From positions 1 to 39,859 of the forward strand of contig JALFOF010000062.1 of the NCBI GenBank assembly GCA_022773825.1: DNA of 39,859 bases, read 5' to 3'. A program made the translations under genes and the position numbers. The DNA is from Prevotella sp. (GTDB lineage: Bacteria; Bacteroidota; Bacteroidia; Bacteroidales; Bacteroidaceae). The first letter of the stretch is position 1; each line of letters opens with the position of its first letter. The notes below the pieces were generated by a model. It was not told where the DNA came from. It searched no databases and saw only the letters and a program-made list of their open reading frames with translations. This document shows positions 16,221-25,226 of this stretch, one piece after another.

Positions 16221-16691
16221 CTAAGCACCTGCTATCAGTGCTATAAGCCAGTTTACGAGGTATGCCCCATAGATGAGGAGCACGTATCTCACCACCTTAC
16301 CGACGGTGATGCTTACGAACGTGATTACGAAGTTAGCGCGCATCAACCCCAGAAGGATGGTTATCGCAGAACCAAGGAGGGGTATGAAGGCGAAAAAGCC
16401 CATGTAGGCGCCACGCCCTCTCATAAACCTCCGCGCCTTATCCATCTGCTCTGGTTTCACGTGCAGGTATTTCTCAAACCACTCTTCCTTGCCCATCCTG
16501 CCCACACAGTAGTTGAACAGCGAGCCGAGCACATTGCCGGCAGTACCGTATATTATCAGTTCCCACGGGTTAACGCCAAGCGCCATCAGCGCAAGCATCA
16601 CGGCTTCGCTGGAAAACGGGAAGAAACTACCGGCAAGAAATGCCGCGATGAACATCCCGAACGCCCCGAACTGGACAAGTGCTTCTATCAT
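16221..16691 (-). CDS. YqaA-like small membrane protein (DedA/VTT family)
   Basis: The 156-residue integral membrane protein has about four hydrophobic stretches and the family marks FLAGSFFPFSSEAVMLALMALG near the N-terminus. A GNVLGSLFNYCVGRMG motif and a later FFAFIPLLGSAITILLGLMR follow, as expected for YqaA proteins of the DedA/VTT group. Larger members act as lipid scramblases or undecaprenyl-phosphate flippases; the activity of the short YqaA type is not established. It is flanked on the same strand by a membrane protein gene and by the DUF2723 gene, which would fit a role in recycling polyprenyl-phosphate carriers, but this is inference. Confidence 0.85.
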   Translation of the reverse strand: MIEALVQFGAFGMFIAAFLAGSFFPFSSEAVMLALMALGVNPWELIIYGTAGNVLGSLFNYCVGRMGKEEWFEKYLHVKPEQMDKARRFMRGRGAYMGFFAFIPLLGSAITILLGLMRANFVITFVSITVGKVVRYVLLIYGAYLVNWLIALIAGA

Positions 16692-16724
16692 TTTCTGTCA
16701 CTTATTGGTTGTCTTTACTACGCC

Positions 16725-17414
16725 TCACCTGTCATTGCCCGTCATCGCCTGCGCCGCAACCGGTCCTATGCACGCCGCCATCAACGGCAGGAGATAGTCC
16801 GCGAACGACGGGAACAGCGGTATCAACACCACCATTATCCATACAAGACTCACATACATGGCGCGCTGTGACCTTACGAACAGTTTGCCCTTGTAACGAA
16901 AGGATGACCTACGCACTGTCAATATCAAGAACAAGAGCAGCAGCAGACCGTAAACCACTGGTTGCAAAGGCGTCAGCTCACCGTAGTCAAGTAACGGCAC
17001 CGACACCTGCAACTGCTTGTAATGCTCCGCCAAAAGCATCCAGTCCATAGCCTTAAGATGGACGTAAAGCCAATAAGGCAGGTATATCCATCCTGGTGTA
17101 AGGATGCCAAGCAGCATCGCCGCCACATTGCGAAGGGAGAATGCCTCCTGCGGTTTGATTAGGAAAAAGAGCAACACTGGCAACAGTGCCAGCACATAAG
17201 GCCACGCCATTGCCGCACATGCCAGTGCGATGCCAGCAAGGTACGCGTGTCTCACACCTGCCTTGTCGTGGAAAATCCTGGCAAGGCACACGATGACAAC
17301 AGACATTGTCAGTGTTACGGCAGCCGACATATTGCCCGCTGTCATCACGCCATATACCATTGCCCCGACAAGGAACAGTAACGATACCTTATTATATAAT
17401 AGTATGTTCTGCAC
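16725..17414 (-). CDS. Integral membrane protein of unknown function
   Basis: The 229-residue protein is strongly hydrophobic, with about six or seven membrane segments (for example VSLLFLVGAMVYGVM, WPYVLALLPVLLFFLI, VVYGLLLLLFLILTV and VSLVWIMVVLIPLFP). A short cytoplasmic-type linker rich in Arg and Lys (TVRRSSFRYKGKLFVRSQR) lies near residue 170. I do not recognise the family. The ATG is only 4 nt from the purD stop codon, so the two are co-transcribed. It is followed after 33 nt by the YqaA-like gene, another membrane protein. Confidence 0.8.
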   Translation of the reverse strand: MQNILLYNKVSLLFLVGAMVYGVMTAGNMSAAVTLTMSVVIVCLARIFHDKAGVRHAYLAGIALACAAMAWPYVLALLPVLLFFLIKPQEAFSLRNVAAMLLGILTPGWIYLPYWLYVHLKAMDWMLLAEHYKQLQVSVPLLDYGELTPLQPVVYGLLLLLFLILTVRRSSFRYKGKLFVRSQRAMYVSLVWIMVVLIPLFPSFADYLLPLMAACIGPVAAQAMTGNDR

Positions 17415-17418
17415 CCCC

Positions 17419-18696
17419 TTACAAGTCCTGTCCTATGTCCCTGCGGTTGTATTTGCCCTCAAAGTGTATCTTCTCTGCCTCCTTGAACGACTTCTGCAGG
17501 GCCTCCTCCTTGTCCTTTCCGTAGGAACTGACGCAGATAACACGGCCTCCGTCGGTCACTATCTGACCGCCCTGCATCTTCGTTCCACTATGGAACACGA
17601 TAGAGCCTTCCACGTTTTCTATGCCTGTTATAGGATATCCTTTTTTATAGGCCTGCGGATAACCGCCGCTCACCATCATTACACAAACGGCGCTGCGTGG
17701 GTCGAACTCTATGGCACGTGTGTCAAGGTTACCTGCGGCAACACCTTCAAAGAGGTCCACAATGTCCGATTTCAGCCTCAGCATTACGCTCTCCGTCTCT
17801 GGGTCACCCATGCGGCAGTTGTATTCTATCACCATCGGCTCGCCCTTCACGTTGATAAGCCCGAAGAAGATGAAGCCCTTGTAGCAGATATTCTCCTCTG
17901 CCAGTCCCTCCACCGTAGGGCGGATAATGCGGTCTTCCACCTTCTTCATCCACTCTTCCGTGGCAAACGGCACTGGCGTCACGCTGCCCATGCCACCGGT
18001 GTTCAGCCCCGTGTCGCCCTCACCGATGCGCTTATAGTCCTTCGCCTCAGGCAAAATCTTGTAGTTCCTGCCGTCTGTCAGCACGAAGACGGAGCACTCT
18101 ATACCGCTGAGGAACTCTTCTATCACCACTCGCGACGATGCGTTTCCAAACATACCGCCGAGCATTTCCTTCAGCTCTTTCTTTGCCTCGTCAAGGGTGT
18201 CGAGTATCAGTACGCCCTTCCCGGCACACAGTCCGTCAGCTTTCAGCACGTATGGCGCCTGCAAAGTCTCAAGGAATTTCAACCCGTCCTCAAGGTGCTC
18301 GCCGTCAAATGTCTCGTATGCGGCAGTGGGGATGCCGTGCCTCTTCATAAACGCCTTTGCGAAATCCTTTGAGCCTTCCAGCACCGCGCCGGCCTTGGAG
18401 GGGCCTATCACGGGTACGTTGGCGGTGCGCGGTTCCTCCGACAAGTTGTCGTAGATGCCCTTTACTAGCGGGTCCTCTGGTCCTACCACTACCATGTCAA
18501 CGCCGTTTTCCACCACGAAAGCCTTGATAGCATCAAAGTCATCAGCCTTGATGGCTACGTTCTCGCCTTTCCCGCCTACACCGTCAGTGCCAGCATTGCC
18601 TGGGGCGATAAACAGTTTTTCACACTTCTCACTCTGAGTTATCTTCCATGCCAGGGCGTGTTCACGGCCGCCCGAACCTAAGAGCATTATCTTCAT
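17419..18696 (-). CDS. purD: Phosphoribosylamine-glycine ligase (GAR synthetase)
   Basis: The 425-residue ATP-grasp enzyme joins glycine to 5-phosphoribosylamine in purine synthesis. It starts [19 protein letters not shown], the classic PurD N-terminus. It then has [33 protein letters not shown], the ATP-grasp loop [15 protein letters not shown], and [15 protein letters not shown], whose acidic residues bind metal. The length is normal. It lies 20 nt after the DPP-IV stop and 4 nt before the membrane protein gene. The other purine gene here, purM, is on the opposite strand 5 kb away, so the two are not co-transcribed. Confidence 0.97.
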   Translation of the reverse strand: MKIMLLGSGGREHALAWKITQSEKCEKLFIAPGNAGTDGVGGKGENVAIKADDFDAIKAFVVENGVDMVVVGPEDPLVKGIYDNLSEEPRTANVPVIGPSKAGAVLEGSKDFAKAFMKRHGIPTAAYETFDGEHLEDGLKFLETLQAPYVLKADGLCAGKGVLILDTLDEAKKELKEMLGGMFGNASSRVVIEEFLSGIECSVFVLTDGRNYKILPEAKDYKRIGEGDTGLNTGGMGSVTPVPFATEEWMKKVEDRIIRPTVEGLAEENICYKGFIFFGLINVKGEPMVIEYNCRMGDPETESVMLRLKSDIVDLFEGVAAGNLDTRAIEFDPRSAVCVMMVSGGYPQAYKKGYPITGIENVEGSIVFHSGTKMQGGQIVTDGGRVICVSSYGKDKEEALQKSFKEAEKIHFEGKYNRRDIGQDL

Positions 18697-18716
18697 TTCG
18701 CTATGATTTTATTTGT

Positions 18717-20882
18717 TTACTTCAGTAATTCCTTGAAATAGTTTGTTATACGTTCATGCAAATGCACCGACAGGTGTCCCATCATGTTGTGCCCCTCACC
18801 CGGATAGACGTAGAAGTCGGGCTGCGTACCGGCTTCGTTGCACGCGTTGATGAACTGCAAGGCGTGCTGCGGCACCACCACGGGGTCGTTCATTCCTATT
18901 ATTATCTGCAACCTGTCCTTCAGTTCCTTTGCCTTGCTGAGCAGGGATGTCCGCAAATAGCCTTCGGGATTTTCTTCCGGCGTGTCCATATACCGCTCGC
19001 CGTACATCACCTCGTACCACTTCCAGTCAACGACGGGACCTCCCGCCACGCCCACCTTGAACACACCGGGGTGGCTTGTCATAAGGGTCATGGTCATAAA
19101 GCCTCCATAGCTCCAGCCGTGCACGCCCAATCGGTCCATGTCTATATATGGTAACGAGCGCAGATAGTCCACGCCGCGCATCTGGTCACGCATCTCTTCC
19201 TGCCCGAGTCGGCGGAAAGTGGTCTGCTCAAACGCCTTACCCCTGTTCTCCGAGCCCCTTCCATCGAGCACGAAGACTATAAACCCGTTCTGCGCCATGT
19301 ACGTCTCCCAGCTACGAGAGCCCCAGTGCCACGATGCCTCCACGAGGTGGGCGTGAGGTCCGCCATACACATACACCACAGCAGGGTATTTCTTTTGCGG
19401 CGTAAAGTCTGGCGGAAGCACCATCCTCCAGTGCAGTGTCGTGGTGTCATCGGCCGCCGTCAGCGTGCCAACCCTATACTGTGGTATGGCATATCCCTCC
19501 CAAGGGTTACGGCTTTCAAACAGCTTCATCGCTACCGCCCCACCCTTCTTTTTCACCGCTGCCGCCACATCCGTGAGGGCACACGCCCACGGCACCTCTG
19601 GCTCCGCCCATCTGTCCACTATGAGCCTGCCGTTCTCCGATAGCTGCGCGCGGTGTACTCCTTTGCCGTTGTCAAGGCTTGTCATCGCACCTGTCGCGAG
19701 GTTCACGGCAAAGAGATTGTGTTGCAGGTGACCATTGCGATTGGCGAGTATTACGATGCTGTTCCGCTCCTTGCAGAAGCCCAGCACGTCCAACACCACC
19801 CAGCAGCCCTTCGTGAGCTGCCTAACGCTGTGTCCCGCTCTTACGTCATACAGGTACAGATGCCAATAGCCGTCTTTCTGGCTCCATGCCACGAACTCAT
19901 TATCGTTCCACGGCACGAAGGTCACGGGATGCTGCGGCTCCACATATTTCTCATCTTCCTCGGTATCAATGGTGCGCAGCTTCTCACCCGTGGCGACATC
20001 ATACTCATCCAGCGTTGCCCTGTCCTGCGCACGGTTCACCTCATAGAGGTAAATTCTGTTGCCGTCAGGGCTCCATGCCACGTTGGTGAAGTATCTGTCG
20101 GCGGGGTTTCCCACGTTGAGGTATATTGTCTTATTTTCTTTTATGTCGTGTATGCCTACCGTCACCTCGTGGCTTGTCATGCCAGCCATGGGATATTTGT
20201 CTGGTTCACACTCCGCTATACGCCCGAAAGTGTTAACCTGCGGATAGTCCGTCACCATGGATTGGTCCATCCGGTAGAACGCCAGTTTTTCGCCATCGGG
20301 CGAGAAGAACGTTCCTTTCGTTATGCCAAACTCATTGCGGTGCACGCTCCTGCCGTACACCATGTCGCGTGAACCGTCCTCTGTCAGTTTCCGTTCCGTG
20401 CCGTCAACCAGCCTCAGCCACAGGTTCTCGTCCTTCGCAAAGGCATCCACCCTGCTCCGCGCGTTCCACTCCAGCGAGCCCATCCTGTCCTGACTCCACG
20501 CTATGCGCTTCGCCTTGAAGTCGTATAGCACACGCTTTCCAGGCGCATCGAGTAGCGCAAGGCTTTTGTCACGATAGGGGAAGGTGGCATTGAGCAGGTT
20601 GACGCCTATCATCTCCCCTCCCCCTTCCTTCATATCGAGTATGTCATCGAGGGTGAAGAGCGTCTCCTCCTTCCCCGACACCTTGTTTATTACATATACG
20701 CCATCGACCTCCACACGCAGCAATTCGTCTCCCCACCAGGCGTAGTAACGCTTCTCTGGCGACATTTCATGATAGCGCGAACCGCCGGCGTTAAGGTCTT
20801 CCAGCGTAAAAGTCTTCTGCTGTGCCATGATGGACAATGCTGAAAGAAGTGCCGTTAGTAATATTTTAATCCTCTTCTCCAC
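18717..20882 (-). CDS. Dipeptidyl peptidase IV-type serine peptidase (S9)
   Basis: The enzyme cuts X-Pro (or X-Ala) dipeptides from peptide N-termini and is probably periplasmic. I place the start at GTG 20882, which gives 721 residues beginning VEKRIKILLTALLSALSIMAQQ, a good signal peptide cleaved after AQ. The first in-frame ATG further upstream lies deep inside the preceding methyltransferase gene, and the ATG at 20828 would remove the signal peptide. A beta-propeller occupies residues about 60-470; an alpha/beta hydrolase domain follows with HGWSYGGF (Ser591), GMNDPVV (Asp666) and GEGHNMMG (His698). These spacings agree closely with the Porphyromonas gingivalis DPP-IV triad. The gene overlaps the end of the methyltransferase gene by 17 nt. 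Together with secreted proteins it would help this likely amino-acid-using anaerobe feed on peptides. Confidence 0.92.
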   Translation of the reverse strand: MEKRIKILLTALLSALSIMAQQKTFTLEDLNAGGSRYHEMSPEKRYYAWWGDELLRVEVDGVYVINKVSGKEETLFTLDDILDMKEGGGEMIGVNLLNATFPYRDKSLALLDAPGKRVLYDFKAKRIAWSQDRMGSLEWNARSRVDAFAKDENLWLRLVDGTERKLTEDGSRDMVYGRSVHRNEFGITKGTFFSPDGEKLAFYRMDQSMVTDYPQVNTFGRIAECEPDKYPMAGMTSHEVTVGIHDIKENKTIYLNVGNPADRYFTNVAWSPDGNRIYLYEVNRAQDRATLDEYDVATGEKLRTIDTEEDEKYVEPQHPVTFVPWNDNEFVAWSQKDGYWHLYLYDVRAGHSVRQLTKGCWVVLDVLGFCKERNSIVILANRNGHLQHNLFAVNLATGAMTSLDNGKGVHRAQLSENGRLIVDRWAEPEVPWACALTDVAAAVKKKGGAVAMKLFESRNPWEGYAIPQYRVGTLTAADDTTTLHWRMVLPPDFTPQKKYPAVVYVYGGPHAHLVEASWHWGSRSWETYMAQNGFIVFVLDGRGSENRGKAFEQTTFRRLGQEEMRDQMRGVDYLRSLPYIDMDRLGVHGWSYGGFMTMTLMTSHPGVFKVGVAGGPVVDWKWYEVMYGERYMDTPEENPEGYLRTSLLSKAKELKDRLQIIIGMNDPVVVPQHALQFINACNEAGTQPDFYVYPGEGHNMMGHLSVHLHERITNYFKELLK

Positions 20883-22383
20883 CGTCTCCAAAGAACTTCC
20901 TGCGCTTGCTTTGCCTGTCTTCGCGCGTTTCTTTCTTGCGGAACGGCTTCGCGCCCTTCTTCGCTTTGCGATTGTCCCTATCGCCGAACGTATCACTATC
21001 GCGGTCGAAGGATTTACGGTCGCGGTCGAAGGATTTGCGCTCACGGTCGAAAGGCTTGCGGCTACGGTCGAAAGCCTTTGCCCTCTGCTTCTCCAGCGAC
21101 CTGAACTTGAATGACAGTATGTCTGCCTCCTCGTTGTCTATCCGCTCCTCCTCTCTCTTCTCATAGTCGCGCTTCTGCCATGTGCGGCGTTTCTCCGCCA
21201 TCTGCCGTTTCTCCTCTTCGGTCTTCACTATTCCTCCCTCCTCTCGGAAGTCTTTCAGTTTACCGTTGAAGATGCTGTACTTTCTGAACTCACACTCCAG
21301 CGAACCGTTATACAAGGGCACCTTCACGCTCGGCTTAAGGGCTATCTGCTGGAAGCACTCCTCTCGGTACGAGAGCACCCATGCCTCGCCGTCCTTGAAG
21401 GCGTGCTTCAGTCTCTCGCCTATCATGCGGTATGTCTCGAGCAGGTTCGGCGTTGATATGCGTTCGCCGTAAGGTGGGTTCGTCACCATAATCGCTGGCT
21501 CACCGTGCCCCTTGAAGTCCTTAAAGTCCTGCTGCTCTATGGTGACATCAGCCGACAGTCCCGCCGCCTTGACATTGAGTTTCGCCATGTTCACAGCCTT
21601 GAAGTCAATGTCGTAACCGTAAACGTGATGCTCAAACTCCCGCTCGTGGCTGTCGTCATTGTATATCTCGTCAAAGAGCTCCGCGTCGAAGTCGGGCCAT
21701 TTCTCGAAGGCATACTGCTTGCGGAACACGCCCGGCGCAATGTTCCTCGCTATCAGCGCCGCCTCGATGGGCAGGGTACCGCTGCCGCACATCGGGTCAA
21801 TGAAGTCCGTCTCGCCCTTCCAGCCCGTCATCAGAATCATGCCTGCGGCCAGAACCTCGTTCAGCGGGGCCTCCACCGTCTCCTGACGGTAGCCGCGCCT
21901 GTGGAGCGACTCGCCGCTGGAGTCGAGCGACACCGTACCCCTGTCCTCGGCAATGTGTATGTTCAGCCGCACGTCAGCGTCGGCAACGGAGATGTTGGGG
22001 CGCTTGCCCGTGCGCTCACGGAACTGGTCCACTATGGCATCCTTCACCTTATACGTCACAAAACGCGAGTTATTGAAGTCATCGCTATATACCACGGAGT
22101 CCACGGAGAATGTCTTGCCCTCTCCGATGTATTTGCTCCAGTCTATCATTTTTATCTGGTCGTAAACCTGATCTGCCGAATTGGCGCGGAAATGCTTTAT
22201 GGGCTTCAGTATGCGTATTGCTGTCCTCAACGCGAAATTGGCGCGATACATCAACGCCTTGTCGCCGGTGAAGCCCACCATACGCCTGCCTTTTATCACG
22301 TTGTTGGCACCAAGTTCCGTCAGCTCCTGTGCCAATATGTCCTCAAGACCCATGAAGGTCTTGGCTATCATCTCAAATTCCAT
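20866..22383 (-). CDS. THUMP-domain 23S rRNA guanine-N2 methyltransferase (RlmL-like) with basic repeat tail
   Basis: The 505-residue protein has an N-terminal THUMP RNA-binding region (residues about 1-160, starting FMGLEDILAQELTELGA) and a Rossmann methyltransferase domain with FIDPMCGSGTLPIEAAL (SAM site) and the catalytic NPPYG (302-306). The layout matches the N-terminal half of E. coli RlmKL, which makes m2G2445. It lacks the RlmK half. Residues from about 390 form a long, highly charged tail, which includes four copies of a (K/R)xFDRxRK unit encoded by 21-bp tandem repeats (21002-21085). The tail probably binds RNA. The gene lies 74 nt after cysE on the same strand and overlaps the start of the DPP-IV gene. 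Confidence 0.9.
   Translation of the reverse strand: MEFEMIAKTFMGLEDILAQELTELGANNVIKGRRMVGFTGDKALMYRANFALRTAIRILKPIKHFRANSADQVYDQIKMIDWSKYIGEGKTFSVDSVVYSDDFNNSRFVTYKVKDAIVDQFRERTGKRPNISVADADVRLNIHIAEDRGTVSLDSSGESLHRRGYRQETVEAPLNEVLAAGMILMTGWKGETDFIDPMCGSGTLPIEAALIARNIAPGVFRKQYAFEKWPDFDAELFDEIYNDDSHEREFEHHVYGYDIDFKAVNMAKLNVKAAGLSADVTIEQQDFKDFKGHGEPAIMVTNPPYGERISTPNLLETYRMIGERLKHAFKDGEAWVLSYREECFQQIALKPSVKVPLYNGSLECEFRKYSIFNGKLKDFREEGGIVKTEEEKRQMAEKRRTWQKRDYEKREEERIDNEEADILSFKFRSLEKQRAKAFDRSRKPFDRERKSFDRDRKSFDRDSDTFGDRDNRKAKKGAKPFRKKETREDRQSKRRKFFGDGGEED
21002..21085 (-). repeat. Four 21-bp tandem repeats in the methyltransferase tail
   Basis: Units begin CGGTCGAA(G/A)G at 21002, 21023, 21044 and 21065 on the plus strand, at exact 21-bp spacing. 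They encode FDR-type heptads (KPFDRER, KSFDRDR, KSFDRDS). Being in frame, copy number can change without breaking the gene. Confidence 0.85.
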
Positions 22384-22457
22384 CTGTAGATATTCTCTGT
22401 ATTGAAAATTATTGTTTACGTCATTTTCTCCCTACCCCATCCCCGCGGGTGCGGTGT

Positions 22458-23378
22458 TCAGATGCCATAGCCGTTCTCAAAGCCTTTCTGCATCCTCACG
22501 TTCTTGTATATTTTCGTGTCGGGAGCTATGTTATCCGTCACCCACCTGTTGGCACCAATCACCGAGCGGTCGCCGATGGTGATACGTCCGAGTATCGTGG
22601 CGTTGCTGTACACTATGACGTCATTGCCCAATATCGGGTGGCGGGGAATACCTTTTATGGGGTTGCCATCCTCATCCAGCGGGAACGACAGCGCGCCGAG
22701 CGTCACGCCCTGATACAGCTTCACGTTGTTGCCAATGATGCAGGTGGCTCCTATCACCACGCCCGTGCCATGGTCAATGGTGAAGTGGTGACCTATCTCG
22801 GCTGCGGGATGTATGTCTATGCCCGTCTCCGAGTGCGCCAGCTCGCTTATCATACGCGGTATCAGCGGCACACCGAGCAGATGCAGCTCATGCGCGAGGC
22901 GGTAGTTGGTCAGCGTTCGTATCACGGGGTAGCAGCTTATTATCTCCCCGAAGCTCGTGGCGGCCGGGTCACCGTTATACGCTGCCTCCACATCGGTGGC
23001 AAGTATGCCGCGCAGTTTCGGCAGGCGGCGCACCGTCTCCTCGGTAATCTCCTGCGCCTTGGCCCGCACTTCACTCACAGAGAACGCCTCGTTCTCCTCC
23101 ATACAGAAACACATTCCCGCCATGACCTGCTTCTTGAGCAGGCGCGCAAAGCGCTCGATTGCTACGCCAACATGGTATTTTATGGTATCCTGAGTAACCT
23201 TGTTCTGACCAAAATAACCTGGAAAAAAAATCGCCCTTGCAAGCTCCACTATCTCCGCAAGAGAGGCATTTGAGGGGAGCGGCACATTGTCGTGCACCTG
23301 ATGAAAAAGCCCTTCAAGGCTTTCTGGCGACGATAGTGCATCAACAGCCGTGTTGATTGTGTCTGATATGTTATTCAT
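22458..23378 (-). CDS. cysE: Serine O-acetyltransferase
   Basis: The 306-residue enzyme makes O-acetylserine from serine and acetyl-CoA for cysteine synthesis. It has a helical N-terminal domain (residues 1 to about 190) and a left-handed beta-helix of hexapeptide repeats: IDIHPAAEIGHHFTIDHGTG, VVIGATCIIGNNVKLYQGVT, with the active-site motif DHGTGVVIG. An inserted loop (SFPLDEDGNPIKGIPRHPILG) is typical of Bacteroidetes and EpsC-like serine acetyltransferases. It is the first gene after the minus-strand promoter at 23401-23432 and may head the ten-gene unit that ends at 10499. Confidence 0.95.
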   Translation of the reverse strand: MNNISDTINTAVDALSSPESLEGLFHQVHDNVPLPSNASLAEIVELARAIFFPGYFGQNKVTQDTIKYHVGVAIERFARLLKKQVMAGMCFCMEENEAFSVSEVRAKAQEITEETVRRLPKLRGILATDVEAAYNGDPAATSFGEIISCYPVIRTLTNYRLAHELHLLGVPLIPRMISELAHSETGIDIHPAAEIGHHFTIDHGTGVVIGATCIIGNNVKLYQGVTLGALSFPLDEDGNPIKGIPRHPILGNDVIVYSNATILGRITIGDRSVIGANRWVTDNIAPDTKIYKNVRMQKGFENGYGI

Positions 23379-23400
23379 ATTGATATTTGCAAATTCGGGA

Positions 23401-23432
23401 CAAAGGTAGCAAATAATGTTGGAATACCCAAA
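23401..23432 (-). promoter_or_regulatory. Promoter for cysE and the minus-strand cluster
   Basis: On the minus strand TTTG (23432-23429) is followed after 20 nt by TACCTTTG (23408-23401). The predicted start is about 15-20 bp before the cysE ATG at 23378. Confidence 0.6.
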
Positions 23433-23640
23433 TTTTTTCGCCGCAAATTATACCGTCACCCCAACAAACGCCGCGTCAAAGCATACGCCTTGACACTTCG
23501 TTCCGTCACTCACCCTCTCCGCTCCTCCCCTCGCAAGACAAATTCCACTGTATTTCTACGTACCAGCAACTACTTGTTAATGTAACTTAAAATTGCCCAT
23601 ATTCAGGGGGTTGGTATTTAACATTTGTCATATCACGAAA

Positions 23641-23756
23641 CAAGAGCACTGCAATCACGGCGCAATCGCATTGATATTACATTGCAATTGCAATGCATTT
23701 ACAATCCAATTGCATTGCTTTTACACCGTAATAACTATGCTTTTACAAACCGCCGA
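23641..23756. repeat. Intergenic repeat cluster B
   Basis: The stretch between the divergent cysE and purM genes is built of GCAATTGCAATGC / GCATTGCTTTTAC words, direct and inverted, ending in ACCGTAATAACTATGCTTTTAC. It shares CTATGCTTT with clusters at 3163-3252 and 35826-35902. The rest of the 23379-23966 gap holds the two promoters and no gene that I can support. Confidence 0.5.
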
Positions 23757-23905
23757 GAACGCGTTTTGTAAACATTACAAAACCAACAAGATAGCGTACA
23801 AGAAACAAAATGCGCAGAAAAGACAGCTTCTTATTCCGTAAACTGCGCGTAAAGAAAGTATAATTAACATATTTAACTTTTGTACACAAATAAATATAGG
23901 GCTAT

Positions 23906-23937
23906 TTTTGCCGTTTGAAATATTTTTAGTAATTTTG
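23906..23937 (+). promoter_or_regulatory. Canonical promoter for purM and the plus-strand cluster
   Basis: TTTTG (ending 23910) is followed after exactly 19 nt by TAATTTTG (23930-23937) and C. The predicted leader is about 20 nt before the ATG at 23967. Confidence 0.75.
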
Positions 23938-23966
23938 CAACCAATATATAAATCAATAAAAGATAA

Positions 23967-25130
23967 ATGGACAACAGATATATGCTACGCGGTGTTAGCG
24001 CGGCAAAAGAGGATGTGCATAATGCCATCAAAAACATAGATAAAGGCATTTATCCGCAGGCTTTCTGCAAAATTATACCTGACATTCTGGGCAACGACCC
24101 GGAATACTGCAACATAATGCACGCTGACGGCGCGGGAACCAAATCCAGCCTGGCTTATATGTACTGGAGAGAGACGGGCGACCTCGGCGTGTGGAAGGGC
24201 ATAGCGCAAGATGCCCTCATCATGAACACGGACGATTTGCTTTGCGTTGGCGCGGTGGACAACATCCTCGTTTCCAGCACTATCGGCAGAAACAAAATGC
24301 TGGTGCCAGGAGAGGTCATTTCCGCCATCATCAACGGAACGGACGAGTTGCTCGCCGAGATGCGCGATATGGGTATTGGCATCTACGCGACAGGCGGCGA
24401 GACGGCTGACGTAGGCGACCTGACACGCACCATCATCGTTGACTCCACGGTGACATGCCGCATGAAGCGCAGCGACGTCATAGACAACGCCAACATACGT
24501 CCAGGCGATGTTATCGTAGGACTGGCAAGCTTCGGGCAGGCTACTTACGAGAAGGAGTACAACGGTGGCATGGGCAGCAACGGGCTTACTTCTGCCCGCC
24601 ACGACGTATTCGCGAAATACTACGCCGAGAAATACCCCGAGAGCTACGACCACGCTGTGCCAGAAGAGTTGGTATATTCAGGAGGATACCGCTTTGAGGA
24701 CGAAGTGGAGGGAGCGCCGGTGAACGCCGGGAAGCTGGTGCTGTCGCCAACACGCACTTACGCTCCGGTGATAAAGAGGGTGCTGGACGAGATGAGACCA
24801 GAGATACACGGCATGGTGCACTGCACGGGAGGAGCACAAACAAAGGTGCTGCACTTCGTGGGCGAGAACTGCCGCGTGATAAAAGACAATATGTTCCCTG
24901 TGCCACCGCTATTCCGCATAATACACGAACAGAGCGGAACTGACTGGAAAGAGATGTACAAAGTGTTCAACATGGGACACAGAATGGAGGTATATGTCGC
25001 GCCGGAGCAGGCAGAGAAGGTCATAAACATCAGCAAGAGCTTCAACATTGACGCTCGCATAATAGGACGAGTGGAAGAAGGAAAGAAGTCGCTCACAATA
25101 AAGAGCGAGTTCGGAGAATTCAATTATTAA
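23967..25130 (+). CDS. purM: Phosphoribosylformylglycinamidine cyclo-ligase (AIR synthetase)
   Basis: The 387-residue enzyme closes the imidazole ring in purine synthesis, forming AIR from FGAM with ATP. It shows MHADGAGTKSSLAYM, NTDDLLCVGAVDNILVS, the GIYATGGETADVGDL loop and GMVHCTGGAQTKVLHF, all hallmarks of the PurM/PurL fold. It is about 40 residues longer than E. coli PurM, as is usual for the Bacteroidetes form. It starts right after a canonical promoter and heads the plus-strand gene cluster. Confidence 0.95.
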   Translation: MDNRYMLRGVSAAKEDVHNAIKNIDKGIYPQAFCKIIPDILGNDPEYCNIMHADGAGTKSSLAYMYWRETGDLGVWKGIAQDALIMNTDDLLCVGAVDNILVSSTIGRNKMLVPGEVISAIINGTDELLAEMRDMGIGIYATGGETADVGDLTRTIIVDSTVTCRMKRSDVIDNANIRPGDVIVGLASFGQATYEKEYNGGMGSNGLTSARHDVFAKYYAEKYPESYDHAVPEELVYSGGYRFEDEVEGAPVNAGKLVLSPTRTYAPVIKRVLDEMRPEIHGMVHCTGGAQTKVLHFVGENCRVIKDNMFPVPPLFRIIHEQSGTDWKEMYKVFNMGHRMEVYVAPEQAEKVINISKSFNIDARIIGRVEEGKKSLTIKSEFGEFNY

Positions 25131-25138
25131 GAGTTATT

Positions 25139-25203
25139 TGGTTGTTTAGTTGCTTAGTCTTTGGGGATGCGGCGCATTGCTCACCACCAAACGACTAAAC
25201 AAC
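25139..25203. repeat. Hairpin with TTGTTTAGTTG words between purM and prfA
   Basis: GTTGTTTAGTTG (about 25141-25152) is complementary to CGACTAAACAAC (about 25192-25203) with one mismatch, around a loop of about 40 nt. It resembles the element at 12749-12851. It lacks a T tract, so it could attenuate but not fully stop transcription into prfA. Confidence 0.5.
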
Positions 25204-25226
25204 AAAAACGACAAAACAACAATAGA

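Noticed and set aside
20883..21044. Longer DPP-IV start at 21044
   Set aside because: The extra 54 residues are an Arg/Ser-rich shadow of the repeat tail of the methyltransferase in another frame and would put the signal peptide in the interior.
23593..23841. 82-codon open frame in the cysE-purM gap
   Set aside because: It is made of the intergenic repeat words (GCAATTGCAATGC type), has no promoter box of its own and a biased composition.
25161..25226. Longer prfA start at 25161
   Set aside because: The extra 22 residues come from the TTGTTTAGTTG-type hairpin DNA, and RF1 proteins start at the MADYNN position.
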